Of a DNA stretch of 64,000 nucleotides, positions 1 through 7,831 are shown one piece after another (the stretch's first letter is position 1; the number at the start of each line of letters is the position of its first letter). The DNA is from JAEUHQ01 sp964538915 (lineage in GTDB: Bacteria > Planctomycetota > UBA1135 > UBA2386): the NCBI GenBank assembly GCA_964538915.1, contig CAZIFB010000023.1:7032-71031 (forward strand). The letters run 5' to 3'. The position numbers and the translations under genes are program-made. The notes below the pieces were generated by a model. The model had not been told where the DNA came from and did no database searches. It saw only the letters and a list, made by a program, of their open reading frames with translations.

Positions 1-1207
1 GCGCGTCGATGCGGCCGAGGTGGCGCAGTTCGCCGCGTTCGTCCTGCACGACCAGATCGCCGGTGCGGTAGACGCGACCGAGGCCGGGCAGGGTCGGAAA
101 GCGCTCGGCAGTCAGAGCGTCGAGCCCGAGATAGCCGCGCGCGAGGCCTGGCCCTGCGATGCACAGTTCGCCCGGCTCGCCGCGCGGCACGGGTCGGAGG
201 TCCTCGCCGAGGACGTGCGCTGCGTGCGGCGGCACCGGCGTGCCGATCGTCACGGGTTCGCCCGCGCGAACGCGGCCGCGCACGACCGTGACCGAACACT
301 CGGTCGGCCCGTAGCCGTTCTCGAGCCAGACGTCGCGACCCCACACCGCCGCGAGATCCGCCGGCAACGGTTCGCCGCCGACATACGCGAGGCGCAGGTC
401 GGGCAACTCGTCGCGCGGCGAACGGCAGCCGAGCGCGCGGAGCAGTGTCGGCGGCGGACAGAGGATGGTGATCCGTTCGGCGCGCAACCACGGCAACAGA
501 TCGGGGCCGAGCCGTACGGTCTCGTCGTCCATCACGACGACCGTGGCGCCGCTCGCGAGCCCGAGCCAGATCTCCTCGACCGACGAGTCGTACGCGGGCG
601 AACTGCCTTGCGCGATGCGATCACCCGGCCCCATTGCGAAGCGCGTCACGCCTTCGCGGATCAGGTTCACGACGCCGCGGTGCTCGATGCAGACGCCCTT
701 CGGCCGACCGGTCGTGCCCGACGTATAGATGACGTAGGCGAGGCGGTTCGGGTCCGGACCCGGCAACGCCCGCGCATCCCGCCGCGGCACGTCGATGCCT
801 GCGGGCACGAGGACGATCGGGACACCGAGCCCGGCGAAACGATCGGCGAACCCGGCCACCGTGACGATCGCAGCCGCCCCCGTGTCGCGCACGACGTGGT
901 GCAGATGCGCGTCGGGGAACGACGGGTCGAGGCACACGTGCGCGCCGCCGGCGAGCAGCACCCCGAGCTGCGAAGCGACCAGCCACGGATCCTGCCGCGG
1001 CACGAGCACGACGATGCGCGACTCGTCGCCGACGCCGGGCCCGAGCTCGGCGGCGATCCACTCCGCCATGCGCTCGAGCTGCGCGAACGTCACCCTCAAG
1101 CGCTGGCGGCGGCCGTTCGCCGGGGGCACGTCGATGGCGACACGGTCCGCGTTCTTCGCGACGCCGGCGACGAAGAGGTCCGTCAGCACGGCGCGTTCCT
1201 CGACCAC
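1..1207 (-). CDS. NRPS-type AMP-binding (adenylation) protein, 3' part cut by window edge
   Basis: Activates a carboxylic or amino acid as an acyl-adenylate; this is the class I adenylate-forming fold in its non-ribosomal peptide synthetase form. Reading the minus strand in one frame gives the core motifs in order: YVIYTSGTTGRPKGV (A3, nt 690-745), NGYGPTECSVT (A5, nt 290-325), YRTGDL (A7, nt 55-75) and the start of the GRIDA box (A8), where the window ends. The carrier protein or other C-terminal domains, if any, lie outside. I chose the GTG at 1207, 13 bp behind the stop of the SET-domain gene; there is no better ATG in this frame. The two genes are probably co-transcribed. Substrate specificity cannot be told from what is visible. 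Family assignment is firm; the start is uncertain. Confidence 0.85.
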   Translation of the reverse strand, partial: MVEERAVLTDLFVAGVAKNADRVAIDVPPANGRRQRLRVTFAQLERMAEWIAAELGPGVGDESRIVVLVPRQDPWLVASQLGVLLAGGAHVCLDPSFPDAHLHHVVRDTGAAAIVTVAGFADRFAGLGVPIVLVPAGIDVPRRDARALPGPDPNRLAYVIYTSGTTGRPKGVCIEHRGVVNLIREGVTRFAMGPGDRIAQGSSPAYDSSVEEIWLGLASGATVVVMDDETVRLGPDLLPWLRAERITILCPPPTLLRALGCRSPRDELPDLRLAYVGGEPLPADLAAVWGRDVWLENGYGPTECSVTVVRGRVRAGEPVTIGTPVPPHAAHVLGEDLRPVPRGEPGELCIAGPGLARGYLGLDALTAERFPTLPGLGRVYRTGDLVVQDERGELRHLGRIDA

Positions 1208-1220
1208 GACCCGGCCGCGC

Positions 1221-1733
1221 TCAGTCCGCGTGCCCGTCGGCGGCGCGAAGCCACGGCGCCGCGCGGTCCGCGATCACGGCCCGCTGCGCGGTCGACAGGA
1301 ACCGCCAGCCGCGGATCCAGCCGCGACACTCGGGCGCCCCGCACGAGCAGAAGAACGGCTCGGCCATCTCGTACTCGTTCGTTTCGTAGTCGAACGTGAC
1401 GTCGTCGCCGACCGCGATGTCGCGCAACGCGACCAGTCTGCGCCCGCGCAGCAGCGCGTTCGGTCGGCACGAGTGGTTGAGGAAGCGCCAGGGATGGCGC
1501 CCGGAAGACCCGTCCGACTCGCCGATCCGACCGGCGGTCACGTGCTCGCCGGTGCCGATCTGCACCGAGTAGCGGTCGGGTCGATCGGCCACCTCGCCGT
1601 CCACGAACAGGATCTCGGTCCCCGCCGCGAACCCCGCCGCCGCGACCGTCGTGAGGCAGCCGTCGCGGCGTTCGACACGGACCCGGCGCTCGGTGACAGG
1701 GATGGGGTCGATGGCAGTGCGATGCGGCCGCAT
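1221..1733 (-). CDS. SET-domain protein-lysine methyltransferase-like protein (170 aa)
   Basis: Small protein with the C-terminal half of a SET fold. It shows the NHSC motif (N86-C89), the catalytic-tyrosine box DYETNE (Y116) and a cysteine cluster C129-x-C131-x4-C136 that resembles the zinc-binding post-SET segment of eukaryotic-type enzymes. Such proteins transfer a methyl group from S-adenosylmethionine to a lysine side chain; the target here is unknown. The ATG at 1733 is preferred over one 30 codons upstream because the intervening residues are low-complexity Arg/Pro and precede the fold. It lies 13 bp upstream of the adenylation gene on the same strand, so the two may act on the same product or simply be co-transcribed. 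About 130 bp separate it from the amidohydrolase gene upstream; no terminator was recognised there. Confidence 0.8.
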   Translation of the reverse strand: MRPHRTAIDPIPVTERRVRVERRDGCLTTVAAAGFAAGTEILFVDGEVADRPDRYSVQIGTGEHVTAGRIGESDGSSGRHPWRFLNHSCRPNALLRGRRLVALRDIAVGDDVTFDYETNEYEMAEPFFCSCGAPECRGWIRGWRFLSTAQRAVIADRAAPWLRAADGHAD

Positions 1734-1865
1734 GGAGGGCGTGCGAGGGGCGCGGGCAACGCGCAGCCGCCCGACGCCAACACCGCAAGGCCGAGATTCC
1801 CGACCGATGCGACACCGCGTCACCCGACACTGCTGTCCGGACCGAGCCGAACACCGGCTCCCCGT

Positions 1866-3083
1866 TCACCGCGGCGCGCCGACGAACGGCACGCCGTCGA
1901 TGACAACGCCCGTGCAGTGCGTCGTGTACTCGAGCGGATCGCCGTCGAACATCGCGAGATCCGCGTCCTTGCCGGCCTCGAGCGAACCGATGCGCGCGTC
2001 GACGCCGAGCAGCTTCGCCGCGTCGATCGTGAGCGCGCGCAGCGCCGCGTCGGCGGGAAGGCCGTGCCCGACCGCGACGCCCGCTTCGAAGAGCACGACG
2101 CGCGTCTTCGGCACGTAACCTTCGAAGCCGCTCTGCAGTGCGAACGGCACCTTCGCCTCGAGCAGCAGGCGCGGCAGTTCCATCGTGCCGTTCTCCATCT
2201 CGCCGGTCGTGCGCGCCATGGCCGGATGCGGCAGCACGGGGACGTTCGCCGCCCGGATCTCCGGAAGCACGAGGTAGCTCTCCGCAGCGCCGTCGAGCAC
2301 GACCCGGATCGAGAACTCCTGCGCGACGCGCAGCGCCGAGAGGATGTCGTTCGACCGGTGCGCGGTGACCAGCAACGGCACGTCACCGGCGAGCACCCTG
2401 GCCATCGCCTCGAGGCCGAGGTCGACCGGCGAGGCGGCGTCCTTCTCACGCTTGCCGGCGTATTCGCGCGTCCGCTGCAGCAGTTCGCGCAGCATCGCGA
2501 CGGACTTCGCGCGTGTGCCCGGCGACTTGCCCGCGCCGGCTCGGCCGGAGTCGCCGAGCGTGCAGGCGACCATCGCGAACGGCACGACGACATCCGTGTC
2601 GACCGTGCGGCCGCGCAGCTTGACCACGCACGTCTGGCCGGACACCAGGGCACCCGGCGCGTGGCCCGTGTGCGCGGTCGTCACCCCGAGGCCGCGCAGC
2701 CAGGCGACGAGTTCGTCGCGCGGATTGAACGCGTCGATCGCGCGAAGCTCGGGTTGTGTGGCGGCGGAGCGTTCGAGCTGGTCCTGGTCGTGCGGGATGT
2801 TCAGCAGGCCGCTGAGACCGACGGTCGAGTGCGCGTCGATCAGGCCCGGCATCACGACGGCGGCGCGGAGGACCTGCGCGCCCGATGGAACGTCGAGTTC
2901 GGCCGCCGGCACGACCCTCTCGATCTTGCCGTCCTTCACCAGCACCGCGCCGTCGGTGATCGGCGCCCCCGCCATCGTGATCACCTTGTCGCCGCGCACG
3001 ACGACGACTCCCGTCGCCGCTTCGCCCTGAGGCACGGGCAGCGCCGACACGACCGTGAGTACGAGGAGCGAGGAGAACATCAT
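1866..3083 (-). CDS. Secreted amidohydrolase-family paralogue with degenerate metal site (405 aa)
   Basis: Amidohydrolase-superfamily protein with an N-terminal signal peptide (about residues 1-23). It is clearly paralogous to its upstream neighbour: composite-domain start, PGLIDAH, a VSGQT segment, LGLEAM/ARVLAG and a C-terminal GSLEAGKDADLAMFDGDPL are shared. However the metal-binding positions differ. HxH is H85-S-T87, the central HHHTHRQDD stretch is replaced by VTAHRSND, LHHVSEG by LDGAAES, and the late LHTDDG by LQSGFEG. It therefore probably lacks the metal centre and may be a structural or substrate-binding partner of the active paralogue. The ATG at 3083 overlaps the stop of the upstream gene by 4 bp (ATGA), so the pair is translationally coupled. 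Confidence 0.85.
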   Translation of the reverse strand: MMFSSLLVLTVVSALPVPQGEAATGVVVVRGDKVITMAGAPITDGAVLVKDGKIERVVPAAELDVPSGAQVLRAAVVMPGLIDAHSTVGLSGLLNIPHDQDQLERSAATQPELRAIDAFNPRDELVAWLRGLGVTTAHTGHAPGALVSGQTCVVKLRGRTVDTDVVVPFAMVACTLGDSGRAGAGKSPGTRAKSVAMLRELLQRTREYAGKREKDAASPVDLGLEAMARVLAGDVPLLVTAHRSNDILSALRVAQEFSIRVVLDGAAESYLVLPEIRAANVPVLPHPAMARTTGEMENGTMELPRLLLEAKVPFALQSGFEGYVPKTRVVLFEAGVAVGHGLPADAALRALTIDAAKLLGVDARIGSLEAGKDADLAMFDGDPLEYTTHCTGVVIDGVPFVGAPR

Positions 3084-4393
3084 TGGCCTCCTTGCGCGGC
3101 GAAGCAGCACATCGACATCGCCTGCCCGTTGCTCGCGCCGTAGCCGCCCATCGCCATCAAGCGGTCCTTCGGATCCGCGAGGTCGAACACCTTCGTCCCT
3201 TCGACCCAGGTCTGCAGGACCTGCGTGTGCACCGACAGCGGATCGCCCGACAGCACGACGAAGTCCGCATCCTTGCCGACCGTGAGCGTGCCGATGCGGT
3301 CCTGCAGGTCGAGCATGCGCGCGTTGGCGATCGTCACCGACTCGAGCGCCTTCGCTCGATCCATGCCCGCACGAACCGCGAGAGCCGCGGAACGGAGGAA
3401 CAGCCGGCTGTCCGTGATGCCGTCGTCGGTGTGCAGACCCACGAGCACGCCGGCGCGATCGAGCACGGCCGCGGTCTCGAGCGACAGGTTCCTCGCTTCG
3501 AGCTTGCCGCCCGGAGAGTCGATCACGATGACCGAACACGGCACGCCGGCCGCCGCGATCTCGTTCGCGACGAGCGCGCCCTCGCTGACGTGGTGCAGTA
3601 CGCAACGGAACCCGAACTCCTCGCGCAGGCGCAGCACGGTCAGGATGTCGTCCTGCCGGTGCGTGTGGTGGTGCACGACGCGCTTCCCTTCGAGCACCTC
3701 GACGAGCGCTTCGAGGCCGAGACTGCGCTCGGGCATCTTCTCGGGGTCGCCGTTCGCATCCGCGACCTTGCGCTGGTACTCCCGGGCGCGGAGGAACTGA
3801 GCCCGCACGAGCGCCGCGGCCTTGCCGCGGGTGCCGGCGAACGGCGGGTCGCGCTGCGGATTCGTGCCGTTCGCCATCTTGATCCCCCACGCGAGGCTGC
3901 CGTCGGCGTTCTTGATGGTGAGGTCGTCGACCGTGCGCCCGTCGCGCAGCTTGAGGTAGATCGTCTGGCCCGAGAGCAGGTGCCCGCTGCCGGGCATCAC
4001 GTTCGCGGCGGTGATGCCGCCGGCCTGCGCCTTCTGGATGCCGGGATCTCGCGGATCGATGGAGTCGAGCGCGCGCACTTCGGGCTGGATCGGACCGCTT
4101 CCGTCGGCGCCCGCGACCGCACCGATGTGCGAGTGGCTGTCGACGAGCCCCGGCAGGATCGTCTTGCCCGTCGCATCGATCACGGTTGCGCCGTCGGGCA
4201 CCGCGACGGCGTCGCGCGCGCCGATCGCTTCGATGCGGCCGCCGCGGACGAGCAGCGTGCCGTTCGTTATCGGCGGTCCGTCCACCGGGATCAGGGTCGC
4301 ACCGACGAAGGCGTGCGGCGCGTCCTGGGCCGCGACCGCGACTGCGAGCAGGAGCGGCGACAACGCCGCGCGAACGGAACGAGACCTGGTCAT
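3080..4393 (-). CDS. Secreted metal-dependent amidohydrolase (437 aa)
   Basis: Amidohydrolase superfamily, imidazolonepropionase/dihydroorotase-like secreted branch. Signal peptide at about residues 1-22 ending in AVAAQ. The metal ligands look intact: PGLVDSHSHIG (H87, H89), HHHTHRQDD near the middle, LHHVSEG and LHTDDG, followed by the usual GTLTVGKDADFVVLSGDPL that closes the beta-sandwich. It ends in a Gly/Met/Cys-rich tail (MGGYG...CCFAAQGGQ), seen in several secreted homologues. Likely hydrolyses a cyclic amide or peptide-like bond outside the cytoplasm; the substrate is unknown. First gene of a two-gene unit with the degenerate paralogue (4-bp overlap). The ATG at 4393 places the signal peptide correctly; about 95 bp separate it from the S46 peptidase upstream. 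Confidence 0.88.
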   Translation of the reverse strand: MTRSRSVRAALSPLLLAVAVAAQDAPHAFVGATLIPVDGPPITNGTLLVRGGRIEAIGARDAVAVPDGATVIDATGKTILPGLVDSHSHIGAVAGADGSGPIQPEVRALDSIDPRDPGIQKAQAGGITAANVMPGSGHLLSGQTIYLKLRDGRTVDDLTIKNADGSLAWGIKMANGTNPQRDPPFAGTRGKAAALVRAQFLRAREYQRKVADANGDPEKMPERSLGLEALVEVLEGKRVVHHHTHRQDDILTVLRLREEFGFRCVLHHVSEGALVANEIAAAGVPCSVIVIDSPGGKLEARNLSLETAAVLDRAGVLVGLHTDDGITDSRLFLRSAALAVRAGMDRAKALESVTIANARMLDLQDRIGTLTVGKDADFVVLSGDPLSVHTQVLQTWVEGTKVFDLADPKDRLMAMGGYGASNGQAMSMCCFAAQGGQ

Positions 4394-4488
4394 GACGGTT
4401 GGTTACTCGCTGACTCCGCGAAAGGCCATCCACTCGGCGACAGAACCCGACGAACGTGGGCGCGGCGCACTCGAGCCCCCGGGCTTGG

Positions 4489-6513
4489 TCATCGCGCGAG
4501 TTCGCGCAGCAGACGATCCGCCGCGTAGACCTTGCGGAGCGACTCGACGATGCCCTTCGGGTGCACACACACGCTGCGTTCGACGCGTTCGCCGTACAGG
4601 AACTCGTTGGCGAGCGACTCGATGTTGCCGTCGAACAGGAGGCCCACCAGCTCGCCGCGTGCACTGACGACGGGGCTGCCCGAGTTGCCTCCGGTCGAGT
4701 CGACCGTGCACACGAAATCGACCGGCGCCTGCATGTCGATGCGGTCCTTCGCCAGGAGCCACTCGCGCGGCAGGTCGAACGGGTGCTGGTGATCGAACTC
4801 GGCGGCGCGGGCGAAGAGACCGTGGAAGACCGTGCGCCACGGTGCGCGCGACCCGTTGTACGGATAGCCGAGCACGCGGCCATCGCTCCACCGAAGCGTG
4901 AATGTCGCGTCCGGCGACACGTCGCTCCCGTACACCGCGAACAGGAGCTTCGCGAGATGGGTGCCCAGAGCGGCTTCGGCCGCGTCGATCGAACCTTGCA
5001 GCGCCTGATTCGCCAGATACAGGGATCGCACCGCGCGCCCCGCGACCAGAGCGACGTCGTCGCTCGACTCGATCGCCGACTTGCCGCCCGCGAGCAGCGA
5101 ATCGAGGAACGCCGGGTCGGCCAGTCTGCTCTTCGACTGCAACGCAGCCGCGGCATCCTCCGGACTGCGCCCCCCGAGCAGCGCGGCCAGATACGGGTCG
5201 CCCTTCGGCAATGCGCGCGCCGCGCGACGCAGATGATCGACGAAGAAGGCCTCCTGCAGCGGATTCGGCGAGCAGTCGACGTCGCGTGCTTTCTTCGCCT
5301 GCGCCTCGTCGCCCTTCTCCGCGAACTCGAGGACGATGGACGCGCGGATCAAGAGCGGTGAGCCGCCGTGCGTCTGGAAGTTGAGCGGGGACTCGAGTTC
5401 GCGGCGCTTCTGCATCAGGCTCGCGATCCGTTGCCACAAGGCGAGTTCGCCACCGCGGCCGCTGTCGGCAAGGCGCGCCTTGAACACCCGCTCGGCTTCG
5501 GCCTTGCGCGCCATGAACGCCGGATCCGACAGCGCCGCGTGTTCGCCGCGGTAGAGCTTCTGCCCGTTCTCCAGGCCGAGGATCGTCGTGCGCACCTTCT
5601 TCTCGGACTCTGCATCCCTGCTCGCGAAGGCGCGCAGGATCTCGATGCGCGAATCGATCATCTCGCGGATCCGCGGATAGCGCGCGTCGCGCTGGTACTC
5701 GAGCTGCGCCGTCGTGAGCAGTCGCTGCGTTCCGCCGGGATTGCCGGTCAGGAACACGAGATCGCCCTCGGCCGGGCCATCGCCCCACGGGAAGTGGAAC
5801 GCCTCGGTGTCCGCCGGCTTGCCGTCGACGTACGCGCGGCAGAAGGAGAAGTCGACCGCGTAACGCGGATAGACGAAGTTGTCCGTGTCGCCGCCGAAGT
5901 GCGACACCTGCAGGTGCGGCGCCATCACGAGCCGTACGTCGTCGAAGATGCGGTACTGGTAGAGCTGCCACACGCCACCGTGGAACAGCTTCACGATCTG
6001 TGGATCGAGACTCGGCTGCTCGCGCCGCGCGTCGGCAAGGATGCGTTCGCGGTTCTTCGTGCGCACGCGCTCGGCCTCCTCGTCGGCCGTGCCGTCCGCG
6101 ACGCCCGCGCTGACGGCCGCGGTCACGTCGGACATGCGCACGAGCTGCTGCACGGTGAGACCTTCGAGCCGCACTTCGTCGCCGAGGTCGCGCGCGACGA
6201 ATCCGTCGCGAACCCAGTCCGCGGCTCCCTGCGCCTTCGCGACCGCGTCGCGCACGCAGTGGTGGTTCGTCAGGATCAGACCCTGCGGTGAAACGAACGA
6301 TGCGGAGCAGCCGCGACCGAAGCGGAGCGACGCGAGGCGCATTCGGGTCCACCACGCCTCGTCCGCGACGAAGCCGTACTCGCGCTTCAGGTAGTCGAGT
6401 GGCGGTCGCTCGAACGTCCACATTCGGCCGAGGCCGAGTTCGTCCTGAGCGAGCGCGGATACGGAGATGCCGAGCGCGGCGACGAAAGCCGCGCAGAATC
6501 GAGACGAGGGCAT
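4489..6513 (-). CDS. S46-family dipeptidyl-peptidase, DPP7-like (674 aa)
   Basis: Periplasmic or outer-membrane serine exopeptidase that removes dipeptides from the N-terminus of oligopeptides. Signal peptide at about residues 1-22. Chymotrypsin-like triad motifs are visible: LTNHHC (H84/H85), GGDTDNFVYPR (Asp) and TGGNSGSP (S611). Length fits the family (about 700). Eighteen residues after the catalytic Ser is a Gly in FDGNIESL; in this family Gly there goes with DPP7-type cleavage after hydrophobic residues, while Arg marks DPP11. The start ATG at 6513 follows AAGGA 7 nt upstream, and that Shine-Dalgarno overlaps the TAA stop of the upstream epimerase gene (9-bp gap), so the two are coupled. 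The neighbouring amidohydrolases suggest a peptide or amide scavenging group. Confidence 0.93.
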   Translation of the reverse strand: MPSSRFCAAFVAALGISVSALAQDELGLGRMWTFERPPLDYLKREYGFVADEAWWTRMRLASLRFGRGCSASFVSPQGLILTNHHCVRDAVAKAQGAADWVRDGFVARDLGDEVRLEGLTVQQLVRMSDVTAAVSAGVADGTADEEAERVRTKNRERILADARREQPSLDPQIVKLFHGGVWQLYQYRIFDDVRLVMAPHLQVSHFGGDTDNFVYPRYAVDFSFCRAYVDGKPADTEAFHFPWGDGPAEGDLVFLTGNPGGTQRLLTTAQLEYQRDARYPRIREMIDSRIEILRAFASRDAESEKKVRTTILGLENGQKLYRGEHAALSDPAFMARKAEAERVFKARLADSGRGGELALWQRIASLMQKRRELESPLNFQTHGGSPLLIRASIVLEFAEKGDEAQAKKARDVDCSPNPLQEAFFVDHLRRAARALPKGDPYLAALLGGRSPEDAAAALQSKSRLADPAFLDSLLAGGKSAIESSDDVALVAGRAVRSLYLANQALQGSIDAAEAALGTHLAKLLFAVYGSDVSPDATFTLRWSDGRVLGYPYNGSRAPWRTVFHGLFARAAEFDHQHPFDLPREWLLAKDRIDMQAPVDFVCTVDSTGGNSGSPVVSARGELVGLLFDGNIESLANEFLYGERVERSVCVHPKGIVESLRKVYAADRLLRELAR

Positions 6514-6522
6514 GGCGTTTCC

Positions 6523-7665
6523 TTACCGCACGGTGGCGGGTTCTGCACCGGACTTCGCGGCCGCGTGCCACTTCGCGAGCAGCGACGCTTCCCGCTCCGC
6601 CGGGAGCCCGGTGCGCCCGAAGGGCCTGGCGCCGCGCTCGCCCTTCGCCCATTGCAGCGTGTCCCGCACGGTGTCGCCGACGGGGCGGAAGCGCAGGCCG
6701 GCCGCGATCGCCTTCGTGTTGTCGACGACCGTGCGCGCCCCGCGCGGGATCCACAGCGGCATCTGCATCCACGGGCGCACGTCGTTCTCGGCGAGGAACT
6801 CCTCGTCGGCCCAGGTCAGAGTGACCGCGCTGGATGTCGCGCACTTGCAGGCCGAGAGCACATCCCCCATCGACACGCGCCCGGCGAAGCCGTTGACGTT
6901 GTGCACGCCGGTGACGTTCCGCTCGATGCAGTGCAACATGAACTCGGCGAGGTCGCGCACGTCGACGAACTGCACTTGCCCGTCCGGATCGCCCGGTGCG
7001 AGCACTTCACCGCCCTTGTCGATGCGCACGGGCCACCACGTGAATCGATCGCTCGTGTCGCCGGGGCCGACGATGAGTCCGGGACGCAACGTCGACACCT
7101 TGCCAGGCATCGCCGCCTCGGCCGCCGCCTCGCAGCGCGCCTTCAGCGGCCCGTAGAACGGCATTGCCTGCGCGATCGCGTTGACGCCCTCGACCTTTCC
7201 GTCCTCGACCTCCGCGACGGGCGTCGCCTCGTCGATCGTGTCGGGGCGCTGGCCGAAGCTTCCGTAGACGGAGATCGTGCTGATGAACTGATAGTGCTCG
7301 CACGAACCGGCGAAGAGCTTCGCCGTCGCTTCGACGTGCGCCGGCACATAGCCCGACGTGTCGACCACCGCGTCGAACGTGCGTCCCTCCAGCGAAGCGA
7401 GATCCCCGGTGTCGCGGTCGCCCCGCAGGTGCTCGAGGTCGGGGAACAGCCCGGGGTTGGTCTTGCCGCGATGGAACAGGGTCACTTTGTGCCCGTTCGC
7501 CAGCGCCGCGCGAACGAAGTGCGGCCCGAGGAAGCCGGTGCCGCCGAGCACGAGGATCTTCTTCGCGCGGGCGGGGTGCCGCGCCACGGCCCCGCGCGCC
7601 AGCGGTGCGAGCGCACCGGCGGCAGCCATCGACGACAGGAACGAGCGGCGCGTAGGTCCGAGCAT
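6523..7665 (-). CDS. Tat-exported NAD-dependent epimerase/dehydratase-like protein (380 aa)
   Basis: Extended short-chain dehydrogenase/reductase fold. Residues 5-9 are RRSFL followed by an Ala-rich hydrophobic stretch, a twin-arginine signal, so the protein is probably exported folded with its cofactor. The NAD(P)-binding motif is VLGGTGFLGP, followed by LFHRGKTNP, the typical region of the mRNA-binding/isoflavone-reductase-like epimerases; the active-site Tyr is in MPFYGPLKARCE. Export of an NAD-dependent epimerase is unusual but common in planctomycete proteomes. Start ATG at 7665 has GAAGGGG just upstream. The gene is followed by the S46 peptidase with a 9-bp gap. Substrate unknown. Confidence 0.88.
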   Translation of the reverse strand: MLGPTRRSFLSSMAAAGALAPLARGAVARHPARAKKILVLGGTGFLGPHFVRAALANGHKVTLFHRGKTNPGLFPDLEHLRGDRDTGDLASLEGRTFDAVVDTSGYVPAHVEATAKLFAGSCEHYQFISTISVYGSFGQRPDTIDEATPVAEVEDGKVEGVNAIAQAMPFYGPLKARCEAAAEAAMPGKVSTLRPGLIVGPGDTSDRFTWWPVRIDKGGEVLAPGDPDGQVQFVDVRDLAEFMLHCIERNVTGVHNVNGFAGRVSMGDVLSACKCATSSAVTLTWADEEFLAENDVRPWMQMPLWIPRGARTVVDNTKAIAAGLRFRPVGDTVRDTLQWAKGERGARPFGRTGLPAEREASLLAKWHAAAKSGAEPATVR

Positions 7666-7766
7666 GGGCCCCTTCTACGGAGCTCGCCGGGCGCGCGTTG
7701 GCGGCATCTGCCCCGCGAGGGATGCGCCGCGCCAAGGCCCGGGCGCCGAGGGATCCATGGCATCGG

Positions 7767-7795
7767 TTACCGGCGCCAAGGACGCTGGCTACCAT
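7767..7795 (+). promoter_or_regulatory. Candidate sigma70-like promoter for the secreted protein at 7832
   Basis: TTACCG (7767-7772), 17-bp spacer, TACCAT (7790-7795). It would start transcription near 7802 and leave a leader of about 30 nt holding CAGGAGA before the ATG. By-eye match only. Confidence 0.3.
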
Positions 7796-7831
7796 GCGCC
7801 GGTCGCCGCAGATGCCCTTCCAGGAGACCCC

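Noticed and set aside
20..1399. Long plus-strand open frame of 459 codons
   Set aside because: It is antisense to the adenylation and SET genes, is very rich in Arg/Ala/Asp and has no domain. GC-rich codon use opens such mirror frames.
3083..5156. Minus-strand open frame joined in front of the second amidohydrolase
   Set aside because: The upstream 690 codons are a shadow of the S46 peptidase and first amidohydrolase genes; the true start is the ATG at 3083.
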